From Costus lasius (lineage: Eukaryota; Streptophyta; Magnoliopsida; Zingiberales; Costaceae), in the NCBI GenBank assembly GCA_027563935.2, contig CM050447.1:77609461-77673460 (forward strand): a stretch of 64,000 bases of DNA. The letters are read 5' to 3'. Under the pieces are notes generated by a model. That model was not told the origin of the DNA. It did not search any database and saw nothing but the letters and a program-made list of their open reading frames with translations. Positions 1-9,232 of the stretch are shown here, piece after piece (within the stretch, counting starts at the first letter, position 1; every line of letters starts with the position of its first letter). The position numbers and the translations under genes are program-made.

Positions 1-1776
1 ACTAGCCCCCAAGTCACAGAGAGCTCTTTCTAATGAGAAATTGTTGATCTTACATGAGACAGTAAAACTGCCTGGATTGTTAAGCTTTCTGGGTTGCGGG
101 TTCTGAATGAAGGAGCTATACTGTCCCATCAATGCTATAGCCAATCTCTGAGGACCGAAAACTGGTGGTGTGTGAGGTGGTGAAGGAATGAGGACTGGTG
201 CAGGTTGGACCTTGGAATCAAAAGTCAACTCCTCAGAATACTGGGCATCTGTGCTTACATCTTCAGACTCTTCAACAATAGCTGTTCGAATGGCCAACTG
301 GGGTTCTTGCAACTGGACGCCACTGCATGTCATAATCACATTGCAGTGCTCCCTCGGATTTGCCTCGGCTTGAGAGGGGAGCTTCCCTAATGGCCTAGAG
401 GTGGAAGCAGCCTGTTGAGCAATCTGGTTCTCAAGTGTCTTCGAGTGAGAAATCAGGGAGTCCACCTTGGAATTTAATTGCCGAATAGATTCATCAACAC
501 CCTCATTTCGCTTTGACTGAGTATTGATAAAATTCTCCAACAATAACTCTAAACTGGATTTCTGAGGCTGATTAAACTGCCTTTGTTGAAATCCGGGTGG
601 CTGCCTGAAATGAGGATGAGAGAACTGATTGCTAGAATTTCCCTGGGCAGCCTGATTGTTGAAGTTCGGTGGGTTGGCTTGATTCTGAGTGTTCCAGTAA
701 GAGAAGTTTGGATGACTCCTCCATCCGGGGTTGTATGTGCCTGAAAATGGGTCATTCTGATTCCTCTGATCTTGTTGTATAGCATTTACCTGGCCTAAAG
801 ACAAATCAGAAGAAGAAGGAGCCATAATCTGGCAGTTAGTAGCACCGCGTCCCAAGTTTCCACAAACTTCACATGTAATCAAATTAACAGACGTTGTATT
901 AAAATTCATTGAAGTCAGTTGGTGGGACAAGGAGTCAACCCTTGCCGCCAACGAACTTAACATATCTAAGTCATGCTTACCTCCTCCTCGTACCGGGACG
1001 TTTCTCTCACTCGTCCATTGGTAATGATTCAGAGCCATGTCCTCGATTAAATTCATGGCATCGTCAACGTTTTTGTTCATCAGGGCTCCTCCCGCGGCTG
1101 CATCTATAGATAAACGAGTATTATATAAAAGACCGTTATAGAAAGTATGCACGAGTACCCATTTTTCCAGTCCGTGATGTGGGCACAATCGTAGCAACTC
1201 CTTGAAATGGTCCCAGGCCTCGTTGAGCGACTCGCCTTCCCTCTGGCTAAAATTCGTTATTTGGTTCCTCAACTGAGCCATCTTGCTCGGTGGAAAATAT
1301 TTGGAGAGGAACGCATGGGAAAGCTGATCCCATGTTGTGATGGAGCCGTGTGGGAGGGACTGTAGTCATGTGCACGCACGATCCCTGAGGGAGAAAGGAA
1401 AAAGATGTATGTGTATAGCATCAGAAATTACCCCATTAATTTTGAGGGTATCACAATATTCAAGAAAAATTGACAAATGGAGATTCGGGTCATCTTGTGG
1501 TGAACCGCTAAATTGGTTCTGCTGAACCATATGCACAAGGGCCGGCTTTATCTCAAAATTATTTGCTTTGACTGCCGGTCGAGCAATGCTAGAGTGCAAG
1601 CTCTGTACATTGGGTGCAGTAAAATCTCGTAGTAAGCGGTTCTGGTCCATTGCAGTAGACTGGTCCGGATGGGCTTGCTCAAGTTGTTGATCCTGAAATT
1701 TCCTTTGAGCTCCAAGGGTCCTTTCAATTTTGAGATCTTCTGGCACTAGTTGACCTGTTCTAATTGTTCTTAGCAT
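1..1776 (-). pseudogene. Athila-like gag and start of protease (element A), frameshifted
   Basis: Structural Gag polyprotein, which would form the cytoplasmic virus-like particle. The first reading (1776-1366) holds the Gag N-terminus up to FSLRD and ends prematurely. The homologous reading resumes in another frame with TTWDQLSHAFL, CPHHGLEKW and the AAAGGALMNK block. A zinc knuckle follows at about 880-840 (CEVCGNLGRGATNC); its usual histidine is not at the expected place. The window starts inside the retropepsin active site, ALCDLGAS. Between the proline-rich linker and the protease the sequence is shorter than in element J, which suggests an internal deletion. At least one frameshift makes it non-functional as a single protein. 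Confidence 0.85.
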
Positions 1777-1935
1777 GCACAGGGTTAGCTAACCAGATAA
1801 CACAAGCTTGAAGTCAGGAAGAAGACAAGAAATATAAACAAATGAACTAAAAAAAATAAAAATAAAAAACAATGAAAAACAAAAAGTATCTAGTCTATCA
1901 ATTCAACTGTTTAATCGATATTGACTACGCCTTGC

Positions 1936-1953
1936 TCCCTGGCAACGACGCCA
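1936..1953 (-). other. Primer binding site of element A (tRNA-Asp type)
   Basis: The plus strand reads tccctggcaacgacgcca, the 3' end of plant tRNA-Asp with two changes relative to the copies at 13704 and 26437. It lies 6 bp inside the LTR edge at 1960. It primes minus-strand DNA synthesis and is not a tRNA gene. Confidence 0.85.
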
Positions 1954-1959
1954 AAAACT

Positions 1960-3423
1960 TGATAGGCTCCGCAAGTGCATGGTCTATTGAAGTAGTAAAT
2001 AATATCGTTCCCACAGGGAGTAGGTGTCAAGTATCGACCTTTAGCATCATTGAAAGCTAGATGGTTCAAACTCGGAATAAAAGAATTGCACTAAAACTAA
2101 ATTATCTAAATTATCGAACCAAGAAGTCAATGACTTTAAGGGAAAATTACAGTTTAAGAAGTGTTCAGAACTTCAGGTTTTACCAAGTTGAATGCTTTAT
2201 ATGCAAAACATTGAATCAGATTGAATTAGAAAACGAATCTCCTTTTCTCGAAGCACAATCCGACAGTAAATAACTTAATGCGATATCTCCTAGGGTATAG
2301 ATTACCTTCTCTTAAAGCGTAATCCGGTGTCTAGCATAAGCTAATCTCCTACTCTCGTAGCAAAATTAACCTAAGAGACCCATTAGGCTCTATGAAATAT
2401 CATAAATCCTCGAGTGACGTCGAACGACTCTCGTAATTCTAGTCACAAGTTTAAATGAGAACGATCGAGTGTTACGATTCACCTCTCGGTACTTCTTGTA
2501 ACACTTAACACATATAAATGTTTGGCCACAACATAAATACGCAATAAGCACAACTCATTTAAATAAGTCAAATTACTTAAAATAACAATGAGATTCATTA
2601 GAAAATTATTTTACATGTGGAAATATGTTCAACGGGCTACGCCCGAGTTCCGAACTAGGGTTTACTCTAGAAAATACATCGTTTAACAATTAAAACCCAA
2701 GTAAATAAATTAAAAAAGAGGGGAATTTACAAATTAAGGGTAGGAGACAATGAATCTTCAGTCTTCTCTCAAAAGCCCCAAAGAAATCCATCGAATCAAG
2801 TCCTTGAATAAGCAAAATCGCCCATTTTCGCCCTAGTCATGTTTTCCCCAAAGTTCAACCCCCAAAACCGCTCCAAAAATCCTATTTTATGGCTCTATCT
2901 CTTCCTTAGGCAGTTAGGAAGTTTCCCTCCAAATTTCAGCAAATTCTGACTTCGGAATCACTCAAATCAGGCAAAAAATCGTCGAAAGGTCAAAACTGCG
3001 CAGAAGCCGTCACGGGTGTGATGATAAGCACGGCCAGGCCGTGCTTGGCTCTGGAACTTCGATGAAGTAAGCACAGCCGTGACAGTAAGCATGGTCAGGC
3101 CATGTCGGGCTCATAGAGTTCTGCCGAGACGATTATGGTTGTGATCATTATCATGGTCTGCCCATGTTCTCTGCAGAAAGCTCCGATTTGCCTCAAATTT
3201 GACCTGTGACCTTCTAACACTATGAGGAATCTTCTCATGACTTCGAATCTTCAAATTCTTCATAAAAACATGGGGAAAATACCCTACATTTCACAAATAA
3301 TCAAAAATAGTGAAGATTCTATACTTTAAAGGAAACTAATCCAAAATAAGCCAGAAAACAAGAATTAAGCTTAAATAAGTCATAAGAATAAGACTTTAAA
3401 TACAATATAAATAAGGCTCATCA
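1960..3423 (-). repeat. 5' LTR of element A (about 1464 bp)
   Basis: Bounded by TGATAGG at 1960 next to the primer site and by ...CTCATCA at 3423. It is similar in length and sequence to the LTR at 17628-19096. In element sense the LTR begins TGATGAGCC. It holds strong palindromes upstream (3026-3046 has two perfect 10-base arms around one base; weaker copies near 3086 and 3150). GARA-loop hairpins lie downstream (2349-2360 CTAC/GTAG, 2481-2490 ACC/GGT). No coding region is credible. Confidence 0.85.
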
Positions 3424-3462
3424 TCTAGCATCACAGTTTTTGCACCATCTCTCCCAACAAAG

Positions 3463-3596
3463 TGGTATTAGAGCTGAGGTTGATACAACAAGTGGTATCA
3501 GAGGTGAGGTGATACCAACAAGTGATATTAAAGTTGAGGTGATACCAATATAGTGGTATCAGAGCATGGGTTGCTCGAACAAAGTGGTATCGGAGC
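3463..3596 (+). repeat. Five tandem initiator-tRNA-Met primer-site-like repeats
   Basis: TGGTATTAGAGC (3463), TGGTATCAGAGG (3493), TGATATTAAAG (3523), TGGTATCAGAGC (3554, the exact copia primer-site word) and TGGTATCGGAGC (3585) recur every 30-31 bp just inside the 5' LTR end. Copies of GATACCA between them are complementary to TGGTATC, so each site could fold with its neighbour. Which copy served as the primer site cannot be told. Confidence 0.75.
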
Positions 3597-3817
3597 GTAG
3601 GTTCATGGTAAATCTATTGAATTCGAGATATAGACGATAGCTCATGCTGTTTGGAGGGTGCATACATCGGTGTTTAGTGCCAGGGCATAGTCTCCCAGCC
3701 TATGTGTTAATCGCTTAGTTTCGAACCAGATTTAGTCCTATTTTTCCTTAGTGCACCTAGAGGACAGAACCTCAGAGAGTTTTTTTGTTGCTAGTGTGAA
3801 TCAGCTTGCATTACACA

Positions 3818-4435
3818 ATGGAGATGAATACAAGCAGAATGATTCTCTTGAATGGTTCAAATTACCATAAATGGAGAAGAAAGATGGAAGATCTCCTTTA
3901 TGTAAAAAGATTATTACCAGCTAGTTTTCCTTAGTGAAAAGCCCGAGGGTAAAACCGAAGAGGAGTGGGCTATTGCTCATCGGCAAGTGTGTGGCTACAT
4001 AAGGCAATGGCTAGATATAATGTGTTGAACCATGTTTGTGGAGAGATAAATGCAAAAATATTATGGGCTAAGCTCGAGAATATGTATGCTCGAAAGACCA
4101 ACAATAACAAGCTGTATATGATGAAGCTCATCATATCCTTGAGACTTAGAGACAATGGCTCAGTTAAAGACCACTTGAACACATTCCAAGGAATTCTTAA
4201 TCAGTTGGCAGAAATGGGCATCAAGTTTGATGATGAGATGTAAGGACTGTTGCTCCTATGCACATTGCCAGACTCTTGGGAAACCTTTAGGATGACTCTA
4301 CTCAACTTAGCCCCAGAAGGTGTCATGACAATGGACTTGGCCAAGAATGATATTATGAATGAAGAAGAAAGAATGAGAGTACAAGAATCTTTTTCTCATT
4401 CAGATATGTTGGATGTCTAAAGACCTGAGAGAAGT
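3818..4435 (+). pseudogene. Copia gag of element F (decayed)
   Basis: The reading starts at the ATG at 3818 with the [12 protein letters not shown] motif typical of copia Gag. It breaks by a stop near 3933 and a frameshift, then continues as WLHKAMARYNVLNHV and the NGSVKDHLNTFQGIL block at 3965-4243. A TAA at about 4241 and another near 4417 interrupt the capsid C-terminus. The capsid would coat the cytoplasmic particle. It is non-functional. Confidence 0.75.
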
Positions 4436-5680
4436 TTGAGCAGAGGTCCAAAAGGACGAGACAAGAATAGAGGTAGCTCAAACAAGTTTGTCAATATTGA
4501 ATGCTATCATTATGGCAAAAAGAGGCACATTAAGAGATACTATCGTGCATTAAAAAGGGACAACAACAAAGGAAAGGGCATTGGAAAAGGTGCTGAGAAA
4601 AGCACTAAGAAGCCCAAAGATAAAGATAGTAGTGATGATGACTGTATTAGTATCACTACTGCTTGCTTCTTACTTGTCCATGACAATAACATAGTTAATG
4701 TTGCCTCTTATGATATGAGTTGGGTGGTTGACAGTGGTGCTACAACTTATGCTACCTCCAACAAGGACTACTTTGTCACATACACACCTGTCAAGTTTGG
4801 AATGGTGAAAATGGGTGAGAACACAACCATTGAGGTTGTAGGCAGTGGAGATGTCTGCCTAGAAACTGCTAATGACAACATGCTGACTCTAAAAAATGTG
4901 AAGCATGTTCCCAACATAGGCTTGAAGATGATTTTCGTGAGAAATCTTGATGATGAAGGTTACTACAACACTTTTAAGAATGATGCATGGAAGCTTAGTA
5001 AAGGTGTTATGGTTGTAGCAAAGGGAAAGAAGATTTCTTCTTTATATGTCCTGCAGACTAAGTTTTCCAAGGACATCATTAATGTTGTAAAGAATGAAGA
5101 AATTGAATTGTGGCATAAGAGGCTATGTCATATAAGTGAGAAAGGCATGGCTGATTTGGCCAAACAAAATGTTATTTTTGGGGTTCAGAATAACCAATTG
5201 AAAAGGTGCTCTCACTGTATGGCAGGAAAGCAAACCAAAGTTACATTCAAAAGTCAACCTTATTCAAGGAAGCCGAATGTACTTGATCTGGTACATTCTG
5301 ATGTGTGCGGTCCTATGAAGAAAAGAACTTTAGGTGGTTCCCTCTATTTTTTCACCTTCATTGATGATCATTCAAGGAAGACATGGGTCTATACCTTGAA
5401 GATAAAAAATCAAGTTTTGCAAACCTTCAAGCAATTTCAAGCCTCAGTTAAAAGAGAAACTGAGAAGAAATTAAAGTGCATTAGAATTGATAATGGAGGC
5501 GAGTACATTGGTCATTTTGATGAGTATTGTAGGGAACACTGTATTAGACATCAAAAGACACCCACAAAGACTCCTCAGTTAAATGGTGTGGCTGAGAGAA
5601 TGAATAGAACTCTAATGGAGAGAGCTAGATGTTTGTTATCACATACTGGATTACTGGATCCTTTTAGGGTGAGGTTTTAG
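4436..5680 (+). pseudogene. Copia zinc knuckle, protease and integrase of element F
   Basis: An open stretch of 414 codons. A degenerate zinc knuckle (CYHYGKKRHIKRYY; two of its cysteines are tyrosines) is followed by retropepsin (SWVVDSGATTYATS, catalytic DSG at residues 97-99). The GAG-pre-integrase domain has WHKRLCHIS and CSHCMAGKQT, giving the HHCC zinc-binding set. The integrase core has HSDVCGPM, IDNGGEY and NGVAERMNRT, holding the D, D and E residues. It stops at 5680 in the integrase C-terminal part. It is a stop-bounded fragment of what was a single gag-pol frame, not an independent gene. Confidence 0.85.
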
Positions 5681-6464
5681 ATACAGTTGTGTATGTTTTA
5701 AACCGCTCACCATGTATTCCTCTGTAACTTGAAGTTTCAGAGAAGGTATGGTCCTGGAAAAGTGTTTCTTATGCACATTTAAGAGTCTTTGGATGTAAAG
5801 CATATGTGCACATTCCAAAAGATGAAAGATTCAAGCTGGATGTGAAAACCTGACAGTGCATATTCCTTGGTTATGACTAAGATAAATTTGTGTATTAGCT
5901 ATATGATCCTGCTCAAAAGAAGATTATTAGGAGCAGAGATGTGATATTTGTGGAAGACCAAACAATGCAAGACATCAACAAGAATGAGAGTGAAATTTCT
6001 CAACAGATTGATGACTTGATTGATTAGGATCTTGTTCCTCCTACACTAGAGTCTATTCAAACTGATACACACGATAACCATTATGACTTGGCTGAGACCA
6101 GTTCTTCTTCACATGCTGATGTACAAGAAGATATTGATAATGAAGGTTCTCAGCTCTCTGAATCAAATGCTTCAGAATCTAATATACCTCTTAAGAGGTC
6201 CACTAGAGACAAACAACCTTCCACTAGGTATTCCCCAAATGAGTACATGCTGCTGACTGACGGGGGAGAACCTGAAGGTTATGATGAAGTTCTGGAACAC
6301 AAGAAAGAATGGCTGGAGACTATGGCTAATGAGATGAAATCTCTTCAAGATAATAATACATTTGACTTGGTAAAGCTACCTAAAGGTAAGAGAGTCCTGA
6401 AAAATCAGTGGATCTATAAGCTGAAGCAAGATATGAATGCACAAGTCCTAAGATACAAAGCTAG
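5681..6464 (+). pseudogene. Integrase tail and RT N-terminus of element F
   Basis: In broken frames the sequence still encodes VFGCKAYVHIPKD and the integrase-RT linker. At 6088-6464 it encodes the RT start (EWLETMANEMKSLQDNNTF, then the KNQWIYKLK motif). The reading ends at ...YKA where solo LTR S1 is inserted after GCTAG. RT resumes at 16528. Confidence 0.8.
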
Positions 6465-6877
6465 TGATGAAGGATGAAAAAATCCTAAGCCCTAGATCAC
6501 CTTAGGTATGGAGCTCTTCTAATGTAACAGTAAGAACAAATCTAGTGTGAAGATGTTAGCATGCGGTTCTAAAGGTTGGGAAGGAAAGAAGGCACCTGAG
6601 GCCCCCTTGAAGGAAGGGGGCCGATACCCTTCTGAGATCTCCAAGCAATGAACGTCGGTGGCAGGTCTTTAAGGAGTTGTCTGCTGCGTCTACTATCGTT
6701 GACTTCAGCGGGAAATGGCAACTTGCGAGATTGTTGAGGATACAGCAATGGAACAGTAACGCTGGGAAATTGTCGGTTGAATGACAGAGAAGTGATGAGA
6801 AGATGGTTGTCGGCAGCAAAGATGAAGAGAAGAGAGGAGATTGATAGAAGAGAAGAGAAGAGAAGGATAAGAGAGGA

Positions 6878-6903
6878 GCAAGCTCAACCCTCGGTACACA
6901 AGA
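6878..6903 (+). repeat. Left copy of a 26-bp direct repeat flanking plastid insertion
   Basis: It matches 15766-15791 at 21 of 26 positions by eye (both start gcaagctc and contain ctcgg). It ends where plastid rpoB similarity begins. With H removed, the two copies bracket the plastid fragment. Confidence 0.6.
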
Positions 6904-6904
6904 C

Positions 6905-7189
6905 ATATTCTTCTGAATTATATGTACCCGCGGGATTAATTTGGAAAACCGGTAGAGATATGCAAGAACAAACCGTTTTTATTGGGAACATTCCTCTAAT
7001 GAATTCCTTGGGAACCTCTATAGTAAATGGAATATACAGAATTGTGATCAATCAAATATTGCAAAGTCCTAGTATTTACTACCGTTCAGAATTGGACCAT
7101 AAGGGAATTTCTGTCTATACCAGCACCATAATATCAGATTGGGGAGGAAGATCGGAATTAGAGATTGATAGAAAAACAAGGATATGGGC
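6905..7189 (+). pseudogene. rpoB: Nuclear plastid DNA fragment (NUPT): part of rpoB
   Basis: An open reading of about 95 codons matches the plastid-encoded RNA polymerase beta subunit. I recognise [46 protein letters not shown] and TIISDWGGR. It is only an internal piece of a protein of about 1070 residues, without promoter or start, so it has no function here. Several residues differ from the plastid consensus I remember (for example YTSTII instead of YTGTII, RKTRIWA instead of RKARIWA), mostly G-to-A changes, as expected for methylated nuclear copies. Similarity stops at about 7189, just before element H. It is open by inheritance and joins upstream S1 sequence in frame by chance. Confidence 0.88.
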
Positions 7190-7193
7190 CAAG

Positions 7194-9232
7194 TGTTGTG
7201 ATCCGAAAGGACACACTTATAAATACAAGTAGGTAGACTTATTTAAGGTGTCGTGGCCAAAACCTAAGTGTTGGCGTACATGGCTATTGTCACTCCCTAA
7301 CACAGCTCCAAAAACTTGTTGTCCCTAAACTTGTAGTGTCCGCAAGTGTATTGATACTCGAAGTAATAAAGAAAAATATCGATCCCATAGAGACCTTATT
7401 GTTAAGTACAAAATAGTTGTGTTTTTACTAGCTAAGTAACCGAATAATAGCAAAGCAATGATGGAAAACACACGAAATCAGATAATCAGAGAGAAACATT
7501 GGGCCTAGGGTTTCATCCTCCTTAATTCTAATGACTAAATTTAAATAAAAGGTCGTCAGACTAATTTTATCATGATAAAGACTTAATTTACTTCATAAAG
7601 GGATCATCTCACTTTCGTGCAGACAATCATGCAGGGATCAATCCTCGCTTTCACACAAGATCTATCCCAACGCTAAAGATAAGTAAATCATCAATCAAAG
7701 AACCCGAGATCACTTTCGTGCATCCAAATTCTAAGTTGATTATCTCGAGTGGAATCTCAAGGATCATTTTCGTGCATCCGAGACTCAACACAAGTTCTAC
7801 TTATGATTTTCCGATGACTCGATCTTTACTTTCGTGCAAGATCAAATCAAGCCTAAAACAATAACTCAACCATAGATTTAAATTATCAACATGGCAATAA
7901 GATCACTAAAATCAAATAATTAAAAACTAACCTAAGAGAGTTCCTAACATGCAATTCTAGGGTTCCAAGTTCTGAAGCAAGTCACCTTTCGGTCCTTATT
8001 GCGAGAACTCTAAAACATAAATAATAACATTAATCTATGGAGAATCAAAGACAAACAATCACATATGTAGAATTATCATCATCAAACTATTCTGACAAAA
8101 ATAAAGTCGTCTAGTCATTAAAAATCAAGGAAAACTACTCCCCATGTCCCAAATTATGTCTAAGCTAGCATGGAAGGAAGATTACAATAATTCATGTTGA
8201 AGGAAATCAGAACAGAGAGAGAAAACAATTTACGGTACGGCCGCAAAGATGTTTACGGCCGTAATCTGCGACGAACAGCGGCGACGCACAGTTTTGTGTT
8301 GATTTCTCCTCTATCTGGGCTCCTTTCTCCTTGAAACTTCTGGTGTCTCCTTCCCTCCTCTAGGCAAAGCTTCAGTGTAAAAATCACGGTGAGAGGTGCC
8401 CTCTACGCCTCTCAGCATGAGGCCAAACCCTAATCGCCTCTCTATTGATTGCTCCCTCGATTCTGGATAAAAATTCCTTCTTTCACTTTTTTCATCTTCT
8501 CCTCTTTAAGACGACTCTGCCACTTCTTTCGGATCTCAATTTGGACTTCTGGATCAAAAGATATGGTCCGCGCAAAAATTGGCCCTAAAAAATGGCATTT
8601 GCAGTTTAGAATTACGGTCGTAAAAACTATTACGGCAGTGCCGTAATTTTGAGTCTGTGAATTCTGCGTCAAATTACAGCCCGTGAATTTGATTATGGCT
8701 GTGCCATATTTTTTTCTGTGAATTTTTGGACCAAAATACGGCTCGTAAAGATCATTACGGCAGTGCCGTATTTCTTCAAATCTCTCGGGTAGGAAATCAT
8801 CTGTAATTACGGTACCGTGATCTTCTTTTCGGCAGTGCTGTAATCGCCATTAAAACTCTGGTTGGAAAAATCCCAAAATAGGGCACCTCACGGGAATTAT
8901 GGCAGTACTATAATTTTGATCTACAAGTGTAGGGAAATTACGATACCGTAATATCCATAATGGGGGTGCCGTAATTTGCTATGAAGTTCTGATTATTTAG
9001 AAATTTAATATGTGATTTCCTCTTGATGATGGGAATTCTTATATGTATTTGATTTTGCTTGAAAATGCCTTAAAATCGTGCCTTTTTACCTGAAAATCAT
9101 GAAAAACCAAAATAGAAGTAGATTTTGCAATATTTGATAAAAAAAGACATAAAAATAAGCAAAGTAATAATAATATGACACAAAAAGATATACAAAATGA
9201 CATGAAATTTACTATAAATTTCGGTGTCATCA
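7194..9232 (-). repeat. 3' LTR of element H (2039 bp)
   Basis: It starts TGTTGTGATCC and ends GGTGTCATCA, and the partner at 13728 has the same ends. In element sense, 260-1000 nt from the LTR start are palindromes such as TTACGGCAGTGCCGTAA (around 8630 and 8755). GAAA-loop hairpins lie farther down at 7610-7619, 7711-7720 and 7984-7993, with decayed copies at 7648-7657, 7765-7774 and 7827-7836. The outer 120 bp contain a second copy of the primer-proximal phrase CCAAAAACTTGTTG. Confidence 0.88.

Larger units (their letters stand above)
1..3423 (-). mobile_element. Element A: Athila-like Ty3/gypsy, 5' portion (truncated by window edge)
   Basis: Read on the minus strand, a 5' LTR (3423-1960), a tRNA-Asp primer site and a gag-protease reading follow in canonical order, and the element runs off the left edge. 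The gag resembles that of element J (aligned by eye) and has the Athila-type motifs AAAGGALMNK and CPHHGL. The right flank (3424 on) is the end of a copia LTR, so A inserted into element F. The other LTR and target duplication lie outside the window. Confidence 0.85.

Noticed and set aside
6777..7232. A 151-residue protein-coding gene
   Set aside because: The first third is S1 sequence and the rest is plastid rpoB read in frame by chance; it ends in the LTR of H. No promoter or homologous gene structure.
7600..8000. Regular short repeats in the LTRs resembling a CRISPR array
   Set aside because: The repeat is only about 10 bp, spacing varies from about 36 to 150 bp, no cas genes exist and the context is a plant LTR. 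They are hairpins, not repeat-spacer units.
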